64,000 nucleotides of DNA from Nocardioides caldifontis (GTDB lineage Bacteria; Actinomycetota; Actinomycetes; Propionibacteriales; Nocardioidaceae). Below the pieces are notes generated by a model that was not told the DNA's origin, did no database searches, and saw only the letters and a program-made list of their open reading frames with translations. Shown here piece by piece: positions 1 through 8,652 of the stretch. Both the position numbers and the translations under genes were made by a program. The stretch lies in assembly GCF_008087345.1 (NCBI RefSeq), contig NZ_ML701737.1, forward strand, positions 310,001 to 374,000. The letters are read 5' to 3'. Each line of letters begins with the position of its first letter. Positions within the stretch are counted from its first letter, which is position 1.

Positions 1-573
1 GCGGGCGGCGACGTTGGCCGAGAGGGCGCTGACCCCCTTCAGCGCCGCCTGGAACTCCTCGGGGGTGTTCCGGGTCAGGGTCGCGACGGTGTCGAGGGCG
101 GTGGCGAGCTGGTCGGTGTCGATGCGCTCGGACCGCTCGGCGAGCCCCTCGAACACGTCCACCACGTCGTACGGCGAGGCGGTGCGCTCGACCGGGATCG
201 TGGCCCCTTCCTCCATCTGCCCGGAGCCGGACGGGACCAGGGCGAGGTACATCGCCCCGAGGATCGTCTTGACCCTGATCTGGGCCTCGCTCTGCGGGCC
301 GAACTCGGCGTCGCCGTCGACCTGGAACTCGACCCGCACCTGGCCGTCGTGGAGCGAGACGTCGCGGACCTTGCCGACCCGGACGCCGGCGATGCGGACC
401 TCGTCGTTCGCCTTGAGCCCGCCGGCCTCGGAGAACGACGCGTAGTAGGTGTCGCCGCCGCCGATCAGCGGCAGGTCGCCGGCCTTGAAGGCGGCGGCCA
501 TCAGCGCGGCGATCACGGCGATGCTGATCGCCCCGATCACCACCGGGTTGCGGTCGCGGAAGTTGGTGCTCAT
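1..573 (-). CDS. mceC: Mce-family (MlaD) lipid transport protein, third subunit, C-terminus cut by window edge
   Basis: The ATG at 571-573 opens a frame that stays open to the window edge, giving 191 residues. An N-terminal hydrophobic anchor (about residues 11-29) is followed by the MlaD barrel domain (about 35-115, with NDEVRIAGVRVGKV and the TILGAMYLAL strand) and the start of the helical stalk. Known role of the family: Mce subunits assemble into a hollow hexamer that carries lipids across the envelope to the YrbE permease. It lies 49 bp downstream of mceB in the same direction, so it is the next subunit of this operon. Which Mce position it corresponds to in mycobacterial operons is inferred only from order. 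Confidence 0.9.
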   Translation of the reverse strand, partial: MSTNFRDRNPVVIGAISIAVIAALMAAAFKAGDLPLIGGGDTYYASFSEAGGLKANDEVRIAGVRVGKVRDVSLHDGQVRVEFQVDGDAEFGPQSEAQIRVKTILGAMYLALVPSGSGQMEEGATIPVERTASPYDVVDVFEGLAERSERIDTDQLATALDTVATLTRNTPEEFQAALKGVSALSANVAAR

Positions 574-622
574 CGGGGCTCCCGCGGAAGCGCGAGCGGA
601 GCGAGTGGTCTCGTGGGGTGGT

Positions 623-1675
623 TCATCCGATGTTGCACCTGTCCTGGGCTCCGGGGCCGTTGGCCACGGAGTAGAGCGGGCGGTCGATGAGCACCTCGTC
701 GCCGAACCGGACCCGGCCGCCGAACTCGCAGAGGTAGAAGTTGAACCAGGAGCCGTAGATCGCGGTGCGGCCGATCTTCTCGAGCTTGATCGGGAGGACC
801 TTGATCGCGCGGTCGAGCTCGCCACGGTTCCGGTCGAGGTTGCCGGCCACCCTGCGCAGCTCCTTGACGTCCTTGGTGAGCCCCGGGCGGATGCCGGTGA
901 CCAGGTCGGAGGTCTGCACGGCCAGGTCGGAGATCGTGTCGAGCGACCCCAGGATCGCTTCGCGGTCCTGGCTGAGCCCGCCGACGAAGCGGCGCAGCTG
1001 GACGATGAGGTCGGAGAGCTGCTGGTCGCGGTCGCCGATGGTGGTCAGCGTCTGGTTGAGGTTCGCGATCAGGTCGCCGATGAGCCGGTCGCGGGCGGCG
1101 AGCGTGCTGGTGACCGAGGCGGTCCGGTCGAGCAGCCCCTCGAGCGTGCCGCCCTCGCCCTGGAACACCTGGATCAGCTCGTAGGCGAGGTCGTTGACGT
1201 CGGCCGGGGACAGGGCGGCGAACAGCGGCTTGAACCCGTTGAACAGCACGGTGAGGTCGAGCGCGGGGGTGGTCCGCTCCATCGGGATGGTCGCGCCGTC
1301 GCGCAGCACCCCGGGGCCGCCGGGGCCCTGGGTGAGGGCGATGTAGCGCTGGCCGACGAGGTTGCGGTAGCGGATCGTCGCCTCGGTGCTCTCGGTGAGC
1401 CGTGAGCTCTCCTGCACCTCGAACTCGACGAGCGCCTTGGTCCGGTCCACGATCTCGACGCCTTGTACGGTGCCGACCTTGACGCCGGCGATGCGGACGT
1501 CGTCGCCCTTCACCACGCCGGTGGCGTCGGAGAACACCGCCTTGTAGGTGTTCGTGGCGCCGAACGAGATGTTGCCGATCGTGATCGCGAGCAGCGCGGT
1601 CGCGACCGTGGTCACGACGACGAAGATGCCGAGCTTGACGGTCGCGCCCGCGGTCTCCTTGTCGAGGAGCTTCAC
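623..1675 (-). CDS. mceB: Mce-family (MlaD) lipid transport protein, second subunit
   Basis: 350 residues from a GTG at 1673-1675 that overlaps the mceA stop codon as GTGA, which decides the start. An N-terminal membrane helix (about 14-34, VKLGIFVVVTTVATALLAIT) precedes the MlaD domain (about 40-120; DDVRIAGVKVGTV, RYRNLVGQRYIAL) and a long helical region (about 130-300) typical of the tunnel-forming part of Mce proteins. The C-terminus carries two cysteines (YLCEFGG, DRCNIG), common in this subunit class. It is expected to form a heterohexamer with the neighbouring Mce proteins, acting outside the cytoplasmic membrane. Translational coupling to mceA supports equal dosage. Confidence 0.92.
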   Translation of the reverse strand: MKLLDKETAGATVKLGIFVVVTTVATALLAITIGNISFGATNTYKAVFSDATGVVKGDDVRIAGVKVGTVQGVEIVDRTKALVEFEVQESSRLTESTEATIRYRNLVGQRYIALTQGPGGPGVLRDGATIPMERTTPALDLTVLFNGFKPLFAALSPADVNDLAYELIQVFQGEGGTLEGLLDRTASVTSTLAARDRLIGDLIANLNQTLTTIGDRDQQLSDLIVQLRRFVGGLSQDREAILGSLDTISDLAVQTSDLVTGIRPGLTKDVKELRRVAGNLDRNRGELDRAIKVLPIKLEKIGRTAIYGSWFNFYLCEFGGRVRFGDEVLIDRPLYSVANGPGAQDRCNIG

Positions 1676-2967
1676 CGGATCGTCACCCCCTGCCCTCGCG
1701 CGAGCGGCCCCAGCAGCAGGGTCGCGAGGTCGGGCACCTCGGTCGGGGGCACGTCGAGCACGGGGGCCGCGAGCCGGTCGATCACCTGCTGTTCGTCCTC
1801 GGTGCCGACGACGGCGTCCCCGGGGGCCACCCGCTTCCCGACGGGGTACTCCACGCCGTCGTTGATGTCCGGCACGATCGCCCGCGGCGGCAGCCGGTGC
1901 TGGCCGTACTTGCCCTCCATCGCGTCGTACAGCAGCTCGCAGAAGGGGAACGGACCACGGCGGTCGCCGTTCACCGGCCGGTCGTCCGGGTTGTACCCGC
2001 GCGGCTGGTGGGGCAGCGTCTCGACGTAGATGTGCAGCGTCTTGTTGCGGAACGCCTCCGCCTCGCGCGGGATCAGCTCGACCGCGCCGTCGAGGAAGCA
2101 CGGGAACTGCGGGGCGTAGCGCTCGAGCAGCGGGAGGATCTGCTGGCCCTGCTCCGAGAGCCGGATCAGGTTGTCGCCGTTGGCCTCGAGGAACTCCCGT
2201 GCGGTGCCCGAGAAACCGGCCACGTCGTCGAACAGCGCCTGGATCCGGTCCTCCTCGCTCTCGAAGGTGTTCGTCGTCCGCACGGTGTTGCGCAGCAGCC
2301 GGGTGAGCTCGGGGACCACCGACTCGTAGGTCTGCGACACCGAGCCGAGGTCGGTGAGGGTCTCGAGCAGCGCCGGGATCTCGGGGTTGAGCCGGCCGAG
2401 GTAGCTGTCGAGGGTCTCGAGCGTCGTGCCGAGCTGGTCGCCGCGCCCCTCGAGCACGTTCGCGACCGCGGTCAGCGTGTAGTTCAGCTGCTCCGGCTGG
2501 ACGGTGCGCAGCAGCGGGTAGAGATCGTTGAGGACCTCCTCGACCTCGATGGCGACGTCGGTGCGCTGGATGGTGTCGCCGGCCGCGATCGGCTCGGGCG
2601 AGGGGTCCTGCGGCACGTCGAGCGAGACGTACTTCTCGCCGAAGAGCGTCTTGGGCAGGATCTGCGCGGTGACGTTCTTCGGGATCGTGTCGCGGGTCTC
2701 CGGGTAGAGCCCGAGGGTGAGCCGGGCACCGTCGCCGTCGGTCGCGGTCTCCAGCACCTCCCCCACGAGCACGCCGCGGATCTTCACGTCCGCGCGGGCC
2801 GGGAGGGAGAGGCCGATCTTCGAGGACTGGAGCGTGACCTCGTCGTACTCGCTGAACTTCTTGGTGAACACCGCGTAGGTGAACCAGACGAAGAGCAGGC
2901 ACAGCGCCAGGAAGACCACGCCGAGGACGCGGCCGCTGATCGCGGTGAACGGGTTCCGTGCGGCCAT
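1672..2967 (-). CDS. mceA: Mce-family (MlaD) lipid transport protein, first subunit
   Basis: 431 residues from an ATG that begins 2 bp after the yrbEB stop codon. Residues about 14-33 are a membrane anchor (VLGVVFLALCLLFVWFTYAV). The MlaD domain follows (about 40-120; ADVKIRGVLVGEV, PKTLFGEKYVSLDV), then a long alpha-helical stalk to about residue 300 and a C-terminal tail with PREAEAFRNKTLHIYVET. Sequence and position directly after the permease pair identify it as the first Mce subunit. Substrate (fatty acid, sterol or phospholipid) cannot be read from sequence. The longer frame upstream is a shadow of yrbEB. Confidence 0.92.
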   Translation of the reverse strand: MAARNPFTAISGRVLGVVFLALCLLFVWFTYAVFTKKFSEYDEVTLQSSKIGLSLPARADVKIRGVLVGEVLETATDGDGARLTLGLYPETRDTIPKNVTAQILPKTLFGEKYVSLDVPQDPSPEPIAAGDTIQRTDVAIEVEEVLNDLYPLLRTVQPEQLNYTLTAVANVLEGRGDQLGTTLETLDSYLGRLNPEIPALLETLTDLGSVSQTYESVVPELTRLLRNTVRTTNTFESEEDRIQALFDDVAGFSGTAREFLEANGDNLIRLSEQGQQILPLLERYAPQFPCFLDGAVELIPREAEAFRNKTLHIYVETLPHQPRGYNPDDRPVNGDRRGPFPFCELLYDAMEGKYGQHRLPPRAIVPDINDGVEYPVGKRVAPGDAVVGTEDEQQVIDRLAAPVLDVPPTEVPDLATLLLGPLARGQGVTIR

Positions 2968-2969
2968 GG

Positions 2970-3797
2970 CTACCCCGCCAGCCTCACGGTCGTGGTGGTG
3001 CCCCAGATCGCCATCGACAGCAGCAGGTCGATGACGTTGATCGCGACGATCGACGTACGCACGGCGCGGCCGACCGCGACGCCGACGCCGGCGGGGCCGC
3101 CCGAGGCGTTGTAGCCGTGGTAGCAGTGGATCAGCACGACCACGACCGAGAAGACGAGCACCTTGCCGAACGACCACAGCACGTCGCCGGGCGGCAGGAA
3201 CAGCTCGAAGTAGTGGTCGTAGGTGCCGGTGCTCTGCCCGAAGAACTGGGTGACCGTGAGCCGGGTCGCGAAGTACGACGACAGCAGCCCGATGACGTAG
3301 AGCGGGATGACCGCGATCAGCGCCGCGACGATCCGGGTGGTGACCAGGAACGGCAGCGACGGGATCGCCATCACCTCGAGGGCGTCGACCTCCTCGCTGA
3401 TCCGCATCGCCCCGAGCTGGGCGGTGAAGCCGCAGCCGACGGTCGCGGCGAGCGCGATGCCGGCGACCAGCGGCGCGATCTCGCGGGTGTTGAAGTACGC
3501 CGAGACGAACCCCGAGAACGCCGAGGTGCCGATCTGGTTGAGCGCGGCGTACCCCTGGAGCCCGACCTCGGTGCCGGTGAAGAACGCCATCATCGTGATG
3601 ACGCCGACGGTGCCGCCGATGACGGCGAGCGCGCCGGAGCCGAGGGTGACCTCGGCGAGCAGCCGGAGGATCTCCTTCTTGTAGCGGCGGATCGAGCGCG
3701 GGGTCCACGCGACCGCGGTCACGTAGAACTTCAGCTGGCTGCCGAGGTGGTCCAGCTGCTGCACGGGCTTGGCGGCGAGCGCCTTCAGGTCGGCCAC
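2970..3797 (-). CDS. yrbEB: MlaE/YrbE-family ABC permease subunit B of the Mce lipid importer
   Basis: 275 residues with the MlaE permease fold: an amphipathic N-terminus, then five or six membrane helices. The family signature around the cytoplasmic loop is present (GFTAQLGAMRISEEVDALEVM at about 130-150, where ISEEVDAL is the EExDA coupling motif that contacts the ATPase). In Mce systems two different YrbE subunits pair in the inner membrane under the Mce tube. It follows yrbEA by 4 bp and precedes mceA by 2 bp, a tight operon. No defects seen. Confidence 0.93.
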   Translation of the reverse strand: MADLKALAAKPVQQLDHLGSQLKFYVTAVAWTPRSIRRYKKEILRLLAEVTLGSGALAVIGGTVGVITMMAFFTGTEVGLQGYAALNQIGTSAFSGFVSAYFNTREIAPLVAGIALAATVGCGFTAQLGAMRISEEVDALEVMAIPSLPFLVTTRIVAALIAVIPLYVIGLLSSYFATRLTVTQFFGQSTGTYDHYFELFLPPGDVLWSFGKVLVFSVVVVLIHCYHGYNASGGPAGVGVAVGRAVRTSIVAINVIDLLLSMAIWGTTTTVRLAG

Positions 3798-3801
3798 CGC
3801 G

Positions 3802-4587
3802 TCACCCTGTCTTCGGCGGGACGAGCTGGAAGTAGATGGCGCTCATCACGAAGTTCGCGACGAACAGCAGGATGAACGTGATGACGACGGACTCGTTGAC
3901 CGCGTCGCCGACACCCTTCGGGCCGCCGCCCGCGTTCATCCCCTTGTACGACGCCACGATGGCCGCGATGAGCCCGAACACGAGAGCCTTCGCCAGCCCC
4001 TGCCAGACGTCGGGCAGCTGGGCCAGCGCGGTGAAGCTGGCGAGGTAGGAGCCGGGCGTGCCGTCCTGCAGGACGACGTTGAAGACGTAGCCGCCGAGCA
4101 CGCCGACCACGCTGACGAGCCCGTTGAGGAAGACCGCGACGAACATGCAGGCGAGCACGCGGGGCACGACGAGGCGCTGGATCGGGTCGATCCCGAGCAC
4201 CATCATCGCGTCGAGCTCCTCGCGGATCTTCCGGGCGCCGAGGTCCGCGGCGATCGCGGAACCGCCCGCGCCGGCGATCAGCAGCGAGGTCGCGATCGGG
4301 CCGGCCTCCCGGACGACCGCGAGCACCGCCGCCGACCCGGTGAAGGACTGCGCGCCGAACTGCTGGATGAGCCCGCCGACCTGGAGGGCGATGACGGCGC
4401 CGAACGGGATCGCGACGAGGGCGGTCGGGATGATCGTCACCGAGGCGATGAACCAGGACTGCTGGAGGAACTCGCGCCACTGGAAGGGGCGGCGGAAGAG
4501 GCCGCGGCCCACGTCGAGAGCGAAGGCGAAGAGCTTCCCCGCGGTCCCGACCGGCCGCAGCACGCGTGCGGACGTGATCGAGGACAT
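3802..4587 (-). CDS. yrbEA: MlaE/YrbE-family ABC permease subunit A of the Mce lipid importer
   Basis: 261 residues, MlaE family. Membrane helices are visible at about 45-75, 80-105, 145-175, 190-220 and 230-255. The coupling motif LGARKIREELDAMMVLG (about 118-134) is intact. It is the first permease gene after the ATPase gene (6 bp gap) and would pair with YrbEB to form the membrane channel. The ATG at 4585-4587 is the only start that fits the gap to mceG. Function as a lipid importer is from family knowledge. Confidence 0.93.
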   Translation of the reverse strand: MSSITSARVLRPVGTAGKLFAFALDVGRGLFRRPFQWREFLQQSWFIASVTIIPTALVAIPFGAVIALQVGGLIQQFGAQSFTGSAAVLAVVREAGPIATSLLIAGAGGSAIAADLGARKIREELDAMMVLGIDPIQRLVVPRVLACMFVAVFLNGLVSVVGVLGGYVFNVVLQDGTPGSYLASFTALAQLPDVWQGLAKALVFGLIAAIVASYKGMNAGGGPKGVGDAVNESVVITFILLFVANFVMSAIYFQLVPPKTG

Positions 4588-4593
4588 GTCGCG

Positions 4594-5544
4594 CTAGACC
4601 GCCGCCGCCGCTGTCGCGTCCTGGAACGACCCCGGGGGCGGGGTCACGCCGTTCTCCCGGCACCACGCCCCCGGCTCGCGCTGGCTGCGCCGCGGCTTGC
4701 CGTTGGTCGGCTCGATCTGCAGCGGGATCGGCGGCAGCGGGGGCAGCTCCTGGTCCTTCTCCGCCTCGAGCTCGTCGGCGTCCTTCTCCTCCGACATGCC
4801 GATCGGACCGACCCGCTGGGCGTTGAGGAACTGCCGGACGACGGGCTCCTCGGAGGAGAGCAGCATCTCCCGGGGACCGAACATCGCGAGGTGCTTGTGG
4901 TACAGCAGCCCGATGTTGTCCGGGACGGTCCGGGCGGTGTTGATGTCGTGGGTGACGATCAGGAACGTCGCGTCGATCTGCGCGTTGAGGTCGACGATCA
5001 GCTGGTTGAGGAACGCCGTACGCACCGGGTCGAGACCGGAGTCCGGCTCGTCGAACAGCACGATCTCGGGGTCGAGGACCAGCGCGCGGGCCAGCCCGGC
5101 CCGCTTCCGCATCCCGCCGGAGATCTCGCCGGGGAGCTTGTCCTCGGCGCCCACCAGGCCGACGAGGTCCATCTTCTCCATGACGATGTTGTGGACCTCG
5201 GACTCGGACTTCTTCGTGTGCTCGCGCAGCGGGAAGGCGACGTTGTCGTAGAGGGTCATCGAGCCGAACATCGCGCCGTCCTGGAACAGCACCCCGAAGA
5301 GCTTGCGGACCTCGTACAGGTCCTTCTCCGAGCAGTTGGCGATGTCCAGCCCCTCGATCCAGATGTTGCCCTCGTCGGGCTTGATCAGCCCGATGAGCGT
5401 CTTGAGGAAGACCGACTTGCCGGTGCCGGAGGGGCCGAGCATCACGCAGATCTCTCCCGCGGGGATCGTCAGCGTCACGTCACCCCAGATCAGCTGCTTG
5501 CCGAACGACTTGGTGAGGTGCTCCACCTTGATCTCGACACCCAC
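4594..5544 (-). CDS. mceG: ABC transporter ATPase energising the Mce system (MceG/Mkl type)
   Basis: 316 residues from a GTG at 5542-5544 with GGGAGA about 8 bases upstream. Walker A is GPSGTGKS (residues 37-44), the signature is ISGGMRKRAGLARAL, and Walker B is IVLFDEPDSGLDP. The first 240 residues are a standard ATPase. The last 75 form the charged and proline-rich C-terminal extension (PPLPPIPLQIEP) seen in actinobacterial MceG. In mycobacteria one MceG serves several mce operons from a remote site, whereas here it heads the operon and sits 6 bp from yrbEA. Confidence 0.93.
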   Translation of the reverse strand: MGVEIKVEHLTKSFGKQLIWGDVTLTIPAGEICVMLGPSGTGKSVFLKTLIGLIKPDEGNIWIEGLDIANCSEKDLYEVRKLFGVLFQDGAMFGSMTLYDNVAFPLREHTKKSESEVHNIVMEKMDLVGLVGAEDKLPGEISGGMRKRAGLARALVLDPEIVLFDEPDSGLDPVRTAFLNQLIVDLNAQIDATFLIVTHDINTARTVPDNIGLLYHKHLAMFGPREMLLSSEEPVVRQFLNAQRVGPIGMSEEKDADELEAEKDQELPPLPPIPLQIEPTNGKPRRSQREPGAWCRENGVTPPPGSFQDATAAAAV

Positions 5545-5730
5545 GGCCTGTCTCCCTCGCTCAAGCGCGCCTCACGCCTCCCACGTGATGCAGCGCACGG
5601 TTTCTACCCCGCTGCAACCAACGAGTAACCCCGGGCTGCGTTACGACCTCGCGGGACGGATCCCGTGGTCCGGGTCACACCGGGGCGGGGGGTGCGTGGG
5701 ACGAAACCGCAGGTAGGCGGCGTGGAGGGG
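5545..5730 (-). promoter_or_regulatory. Presumed promoter region of the mce operon
   Basis: 186 bp between the mceG start and the rplL terminator, with no gene. It must hold the mce promoter. A weak candidate on the minus strand is TTACTC, 16 bases, then TAGAAA (about 5602-5628), but the match to consensus is poor and no clear operator palindrome was found. Confidence 0.35.
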
Positions 5731-5775
5731 CAAAAGCAGGAGGAGCGGCCGCCCCTCAGGGGCGACCGCTCCTCC
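5731..5775 (-). terminator. Rho-independent terminator after rplL
   Basis: Downstream of rplL on the minus strand, GGAGGAGCGG and CCGCTCCTCC arms (5739-5775) with inner GCCCCT/AGGGGC pairing make a stem of about 17 bp with almost no loop, followed by TGCTTTTGCC (5731-5738). It ends the rplJL transcript before the mce operon. Confidence 0.85.
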
Positions 5776-5830
5776 GCGGTGCTGCAATGCCGCTCACGCG
5801 GCTGTGTGACTGCCGCTCACGCGGCGGGGG

Positions 5831-6226
5831 TCACTTGACCGAGACGCTGGCGCCGGCAGCCTCGAGCTGCTCCTTGGCCTTGTCCGCGGCCTCCTTGTTG
5901 ACCTTCTCGAGCACGGCCTTGGGGGCGGACTCCACCAGCTCCTTGGCCTCCTTGAGGCCGAGGCTGGTGAGGGCGCGCACCTCCTTGATGACGTTGATCT
6001 TCTTGTCACCGGCGGCCTCGAGGACGACGTCGAACTCGTCCTGCTCGGCGGCGGCGTCACCGGCGTCGCCAGCGGCGCCACCGGCGGCCGGCGCGGCGGC
6101 GACGGCCACCGGGGCCGCAGCGGTCACGCCGAAGGTGTCCTCGAACTGCTTCACGAACTCGCTGAGCTCCAGGAGGGTCATCTCCTTGAAAGCGTCGAGC
6201 AGCTCGTCGGTGCTGAGCTTCGCCAT
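5831..6226 (-). CDS. rplL: 50S ribosomal protein L7/L12
   Basis: 131 residues. The N-terminal dimerisation domain (about 1-35, [20 protein letters not shown]) is followed by an Ala/Gly/Pro hinge (about 36-60) and the C-terminal factor-binding domain (about 62-131; [20 protein letters not shown] and the [11 protein letters not shown] segment). It forms the ribosomal stalk that recruits elongation and initiation factor GTPases. Gene order rplJ-rplL with a 63-bp gap is the standard arrangement, and a strong terminator follows. Confidence 0.98.
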   Translation of the reverse strand: MAKLSTDELLDAFKEMTLLELSEFVKQFEDTFGVTAAAPVAVAAAPAAGGAAGDAGDAAAEQDEFDVVLEAAGDKKINVIKEVRALTSLGLKEAKELVESAPKAVLEKVNKEAADKAKEQLEAAGASVSVK

Positions 6227-6289
6227 GGTGGCGTTCCTTCCGTGTGGGTGGTCCCGATGAGGGGACCCGTTCTGGTGGGTGGTTGGTCG

Positions 6290-6952
6290 TCAGGCCTCGG
6301 TGGTGTCCGCGGCCTCGTCGGTCGCCCCCGTGTCGGTGGCGCCCTCCTCGGCTGCGGGCTCCTCCGGAGCCGTCTCCTCCGCGGTGCCCGCGTCCTGGGC
6401 GGCCGGAGCACCGGCACCACCCGCGAGGATCGAGGGGTCCTCCTCGGCCTTCGCCTGCAGCGCACCCGCGAGACGGGCGGCCTGGGCCAGCGGCGCGTTG
6501 AGGAGGTACACGGCCTGGCTCAGCGACGCGAGCATCGCGCCGGCGAGCTTGCCGAGCAGCACCTCGCGGGACTCCAGATCGGCCAGCTTGGCGATCTCGG
6601 AGGCCTCGAGGGGCTTGCCTTCGAAGTAGCCGCCCTTGATGACGAGGGCGGGGTTGGCCTTGGCGAAGTCACGCAGCCCCTTCGCCGCCTCGACCACGTC
6701 GCCGTTGATGAAGGCGATGGCGGTCGGACCGAGGAGGAGGTCGTCGAGACCCTCCACTCCGGCGTCCTTGGCGGCGATCTGGGTCAGGGTGTTCTTCACC
6801 ACGGCGTAGTTGGCGTTCTCGCCGAGAGCACGCCGCAGGTCCTGCAGCTGCTTGACGGTGAGACCGCGGTACTCGGTCAGCACGGCGCCGGTGGACTCCT
6901 GGAACGACTCCACGAGCTCCGAGACGGCGGCTGCCTTGTCTGGCCTCGCCAT
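6290..6952 (-). CDS. rplJ: 50S ribosomal protein L10
   Basis: 220 residues from the ATG at 6950-6952, chosen because GGAGA sits just upstream and [15 protein letters not shown] is the usual start. L10 anchors the L7/L12 dimers on the 23S rRNA. The N-terminal globular domain (about 1-135) and helix for L12 binding (about 140-180) are followed by an acidic Ala/Glu/Thr tail of about 45 residues, longer than the enterobacterial protein but usual in actinomycetes. A structured leader lies upstream; in this family excess L10 (with L7/L12) represses its own operon through such a leader. Confidence 0.97.
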   Translation of the reverse strand: MARPDKAAAVSELVESFQESTGAVLTEYRGLTVKQLQDLRRALGENANYAVVKNTLTQIAAKDAGVEGLDDLLLGPTAIAFINGDVVEAAKGLRDFAKANPALVIKGGYFEGKPLEASEIAKLADLESREVLLGKLAGAMLASLSQAVYLLNAPLAQAARLAGALQAKAEEDPSILAGGAGAPAAQDAGTAEETAPEEPAAEEGATDTGATDEAADTTEA

Positions 6953-6964
6953 GGGTCTCCTTCC

Positions 6965-7165
6965 GATGTGGCTGGGCCCGGAGACCCCCGGGACGAGCGC
7001 CGCTCCGGCTCGGGGCCGGGAACGACGAACGCCCTGCGCGCAGACGGCACAGGGCGTGGGACCCGGGCGGACCCGGGTGCTGCTCGGTGTCACCTGCGCG
7101 GGCCGCCCGCTCCTGCGGGACCTTCGGTGACGACCTGTTTCCAGGCACGCCACGACCGGCGGTCT
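6965..7165 (-). ncRNA. L10-type ribosomal protein leader of rplJ-rplL
   Basis: The untranslated stretch before rplJ contains, in transcript order, CACCGAAGGTCCCGCAGGAG, then GCAGGTGACACCGAGCAG, then a hairpin with arms CGCCCTG/CAGGGCG (7030-7056) followed by TTCGTCGTT. The first two blocks resemble the L10-binding leader known ahead of rplJ in many bacteria. The hairpin with its T-rich tail could be a regulated terminator. The exact limits of the RNA are approximate. A covariance search against the L10 leader family would decide. Confidence 0.6.
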
Positions 7166-7180
7166 TCGGTTACGGATCTC

Positions 7181-7210
7181 ATCGTACGGGGCGGCCGGTC
7201 GACCGGCCAA
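7181..7210 (-). promoter_or_regulatory. Candidate rplJL promoter with an embedded 16-bp palindrome
   Basis: On the minus strand TTGGCC (7205-7210) and TACGAT (7181-7186) are 18 bases apart, a fair sigma-70-type pair, with the L10 leader directly downstream. The perfect palindrome GGCCGGTCGACCGGCC (7193-7208) overlaps the -35 box and spacer. Confidence 0.5.
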
Positions 7211-7275
7211 ATCGGCGGCCGCCGACCGGACCGAATCGGGCGATACTCGCCCAAAGGTCACCCGGTTCTGTGACC

Positions 7276-8280
7276 ATGGGACCCGTGGATCTGCAGCTCC
7301 AATCGCTCACCGACACCCTGGACATGGCCGACCACCGTGTCCGGATGGGGGCCGACAACAGCGCACGCGTCTGGCCGACCGGCTTCGACGTGCTCGACGC
7401 GAACCTCCAGGGCGGCTTCCGCAGCGGCGACCTGATCCTCATCGGCGGCCCCCAGGGGATGGGCAAGACGACCTGGGTCCTCCAGGTCGCCCGCAACATC
7501 GCCCGCCAGGGCCGGCCGGTCCTCTACTTCTGCTACGAGCACGACCAGACGACGATGCTCATCCGGCTCGTCGCCCTCGAGGCCGGGCTGATCGGCGGCA
7601 TCGACGCCCCCAGCATCAACCGGATCCGCGCCACGTTCGAGGCCAACGACGGGCTCGGCCGGAGCCTCTCCCAGAGGCTCTCCGACACCTCCGGCGGCGC
7701 CGAGGCGCTCGAGGTCGTGCGGGAGTACTCCGACCGGCTCACCGTCCACCGCTCCTCCGGCAGCAAGACCACGATCGAGGTCATCAAGGAGACCGTCGAG
7801 GCGGTCACCGAGAAGCACGGGACCGCGCCGTTCGTCTGCATCGACTACCTCCAGAAGATCCCGATGCCGGGAGTCCCGGAGGAGGAGAAGACGACCGAGA
7901 TCGTCACCCAGGTCAAGGACATGGCCCTCGACCACGGCGTACCCACGCTCTGCGTCGTCGCCTCCGACAAGGAGGGGATCCAGAAGGGCAAGCGGATGCG
8001 GGTCAACCACATGCGCGGCTCCTCCGCGCTGGCCTACGAGGCCGACACCGTGCTGATGCTCAACAACAAGTACGACGTCGTCGCCCGCCACCACCTCGTC
8101 TTCGACGCCGGCAACGTCGAGCGGTACAACCACTGGGCGATCCTCTCCATCGAGAAGAACCGCTCCGGGCTCACCGGCGTCGACATGGAGTTCCCGAAGC
8201 GGTTCGAGCAGTCCCGCTTCGAGACCCGCGGCCGCCTGGTGCGCGAAAAGCTCGTCGACGAGCGCGTCTTCGTCGAGTAG
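7276..8280 (+). CDS. DnaB-like RecA-fold ATPase lacking the DnaB N-terminal domain
   Basis: 334 residues from the ATG at 7276 (a GTG at 7270 is an alternative). Walker A is [10 protein letters not shown] (about residues 57-66), Walker B is [10 protein letters not shown] (about 186), and the late motif [19 protein letters not shown] resembles the DnaB arginine-finger region. It corresponds to the C-terminal motor domain of replicative helicase DnaB, with no primase-binding N-terminal domain, no intein and no zinc motif. The real dnaB is normally about 450 residues and sits near rplI, so this is a paralogue. Alternatives are a KaiC/RadA-like ATPase. It is the only plus-strand gene inside the ribosomal block and its cellular role is unknown. 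Confidence 0.75.
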   Translation: MGPVDLQLQSLTDTLDMADHRVRMGADNSARVWPTGFDVLDANLQGGFRSGDLILIGGPQGMGKTTWVLQVARNIARQGRPVLYFCYEHDQTTMLIRLVALEAGLIGGIDAPSINRIRATFEANDGLGRSLSQRLSDTSGGAEALEVVREYSDRLTVHRSSGSKTTIEVIKETVEAVTEKHGTAPFVCIDYLQKIPMPGVPEEEKTTEIVTQVKDMALDHGVPTLCVVASDKEGIQKGKRMRVNHMRGSSALAYEADTVLMLNNKYDVVARHHLVFDAGNVERYNHWAILSIEKNRSGLTGVDMEFPKRFEQSRFETRGRLVREKLVDERVFVE

Positions 8281-8298
8281 CCCGGGCCGGGCCCCCGC

Positions 8299-8324
8299 GG
8301 TTTCCCATGGTGCCCTGGGAAACC
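8299..8324 (+). terminator. Hairpin after the DnaB-like gene
   Basis: A perfect 9-bp stem GGTTTCCCA/TGGGAAACC with an 8-base loop, 18 bp after the stop codon. There is no T-run, so this is a terminator or a transcript-stabilising stem. The segments at 8316-8335 and 8350-8369 are imperfect direct repeats of one another (TGGGAA...TCCCCA, 34 bp apart). Confidence 0.45.
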
Positions 8325-8529
8325 GGTGCTCCCCACAGGTTGCAGTCGATGGGAACCACCAGTTCCCCATGGAGTACGACGCCCGCGCCGACGGCAACCA
8401 CCCCGGACGACAGCCCTCGGACTCAGCCCGGGTCGCGACCCGGCGCGCCAGGAGTCGTTCAGGTGAACGACCTTCGACGTCGTTCGGCCGGTTGCCGGGT
8501 CAAATGTTCGTTCACGTGCACGGACCCCG

Positions 8530-8603
8530 GCCACGACGGGCGGCGGCTCGCCACGTGGGGCGGCTCAACGTCTCCAGGACGCGCCACGAAGGGCGGCTCA
8601 ACA
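8530..8603 (-). repeat. Family A repeat copies, 3 units
   Basis: Read on the minus strand from the end of rplA, the units are GTTGAGCCGCCCTTCGTGGC (ending at 8583), GTTGAGCCGCCCCACGTGGC (ending at 8550) and a degenerate GAGCCGCCGCCCGTCGTGGC. The first two are 33 bp apart. The same core recurs at 25109, 41093 and 59752 in this window. Confidence 0.75.
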
Positions 8604-8617
8604 CCCCCATCGACGAC

Positions 8618-8652
8618 GGAACGCCCCCCGGAGTCTCCTCCGAGGGGCGTCC
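8618..8652 (-). terminator. Hairpin terminator after rplA
   Basis: The arms GGAACGCCCCCCGGAG and CTCCGAGGGGCGTCC pair with only one mismatch and one bulge around a 4-base loop, 26 bp after the rplA stop codon. There is no T-run downstream on the minus strand, as is common for actinomycete terminators. Confidence 0.65.

Noticed and set aside
8454-8471. GTCGTTCAGGTGAACGAC as an SOS (LexA) box
   Set aside because: The half sites are in the order GTTC-N4-GAAC, the reverse of the GAAC-N4-GTTC LexA consensus, and no damage-response gene starts here.
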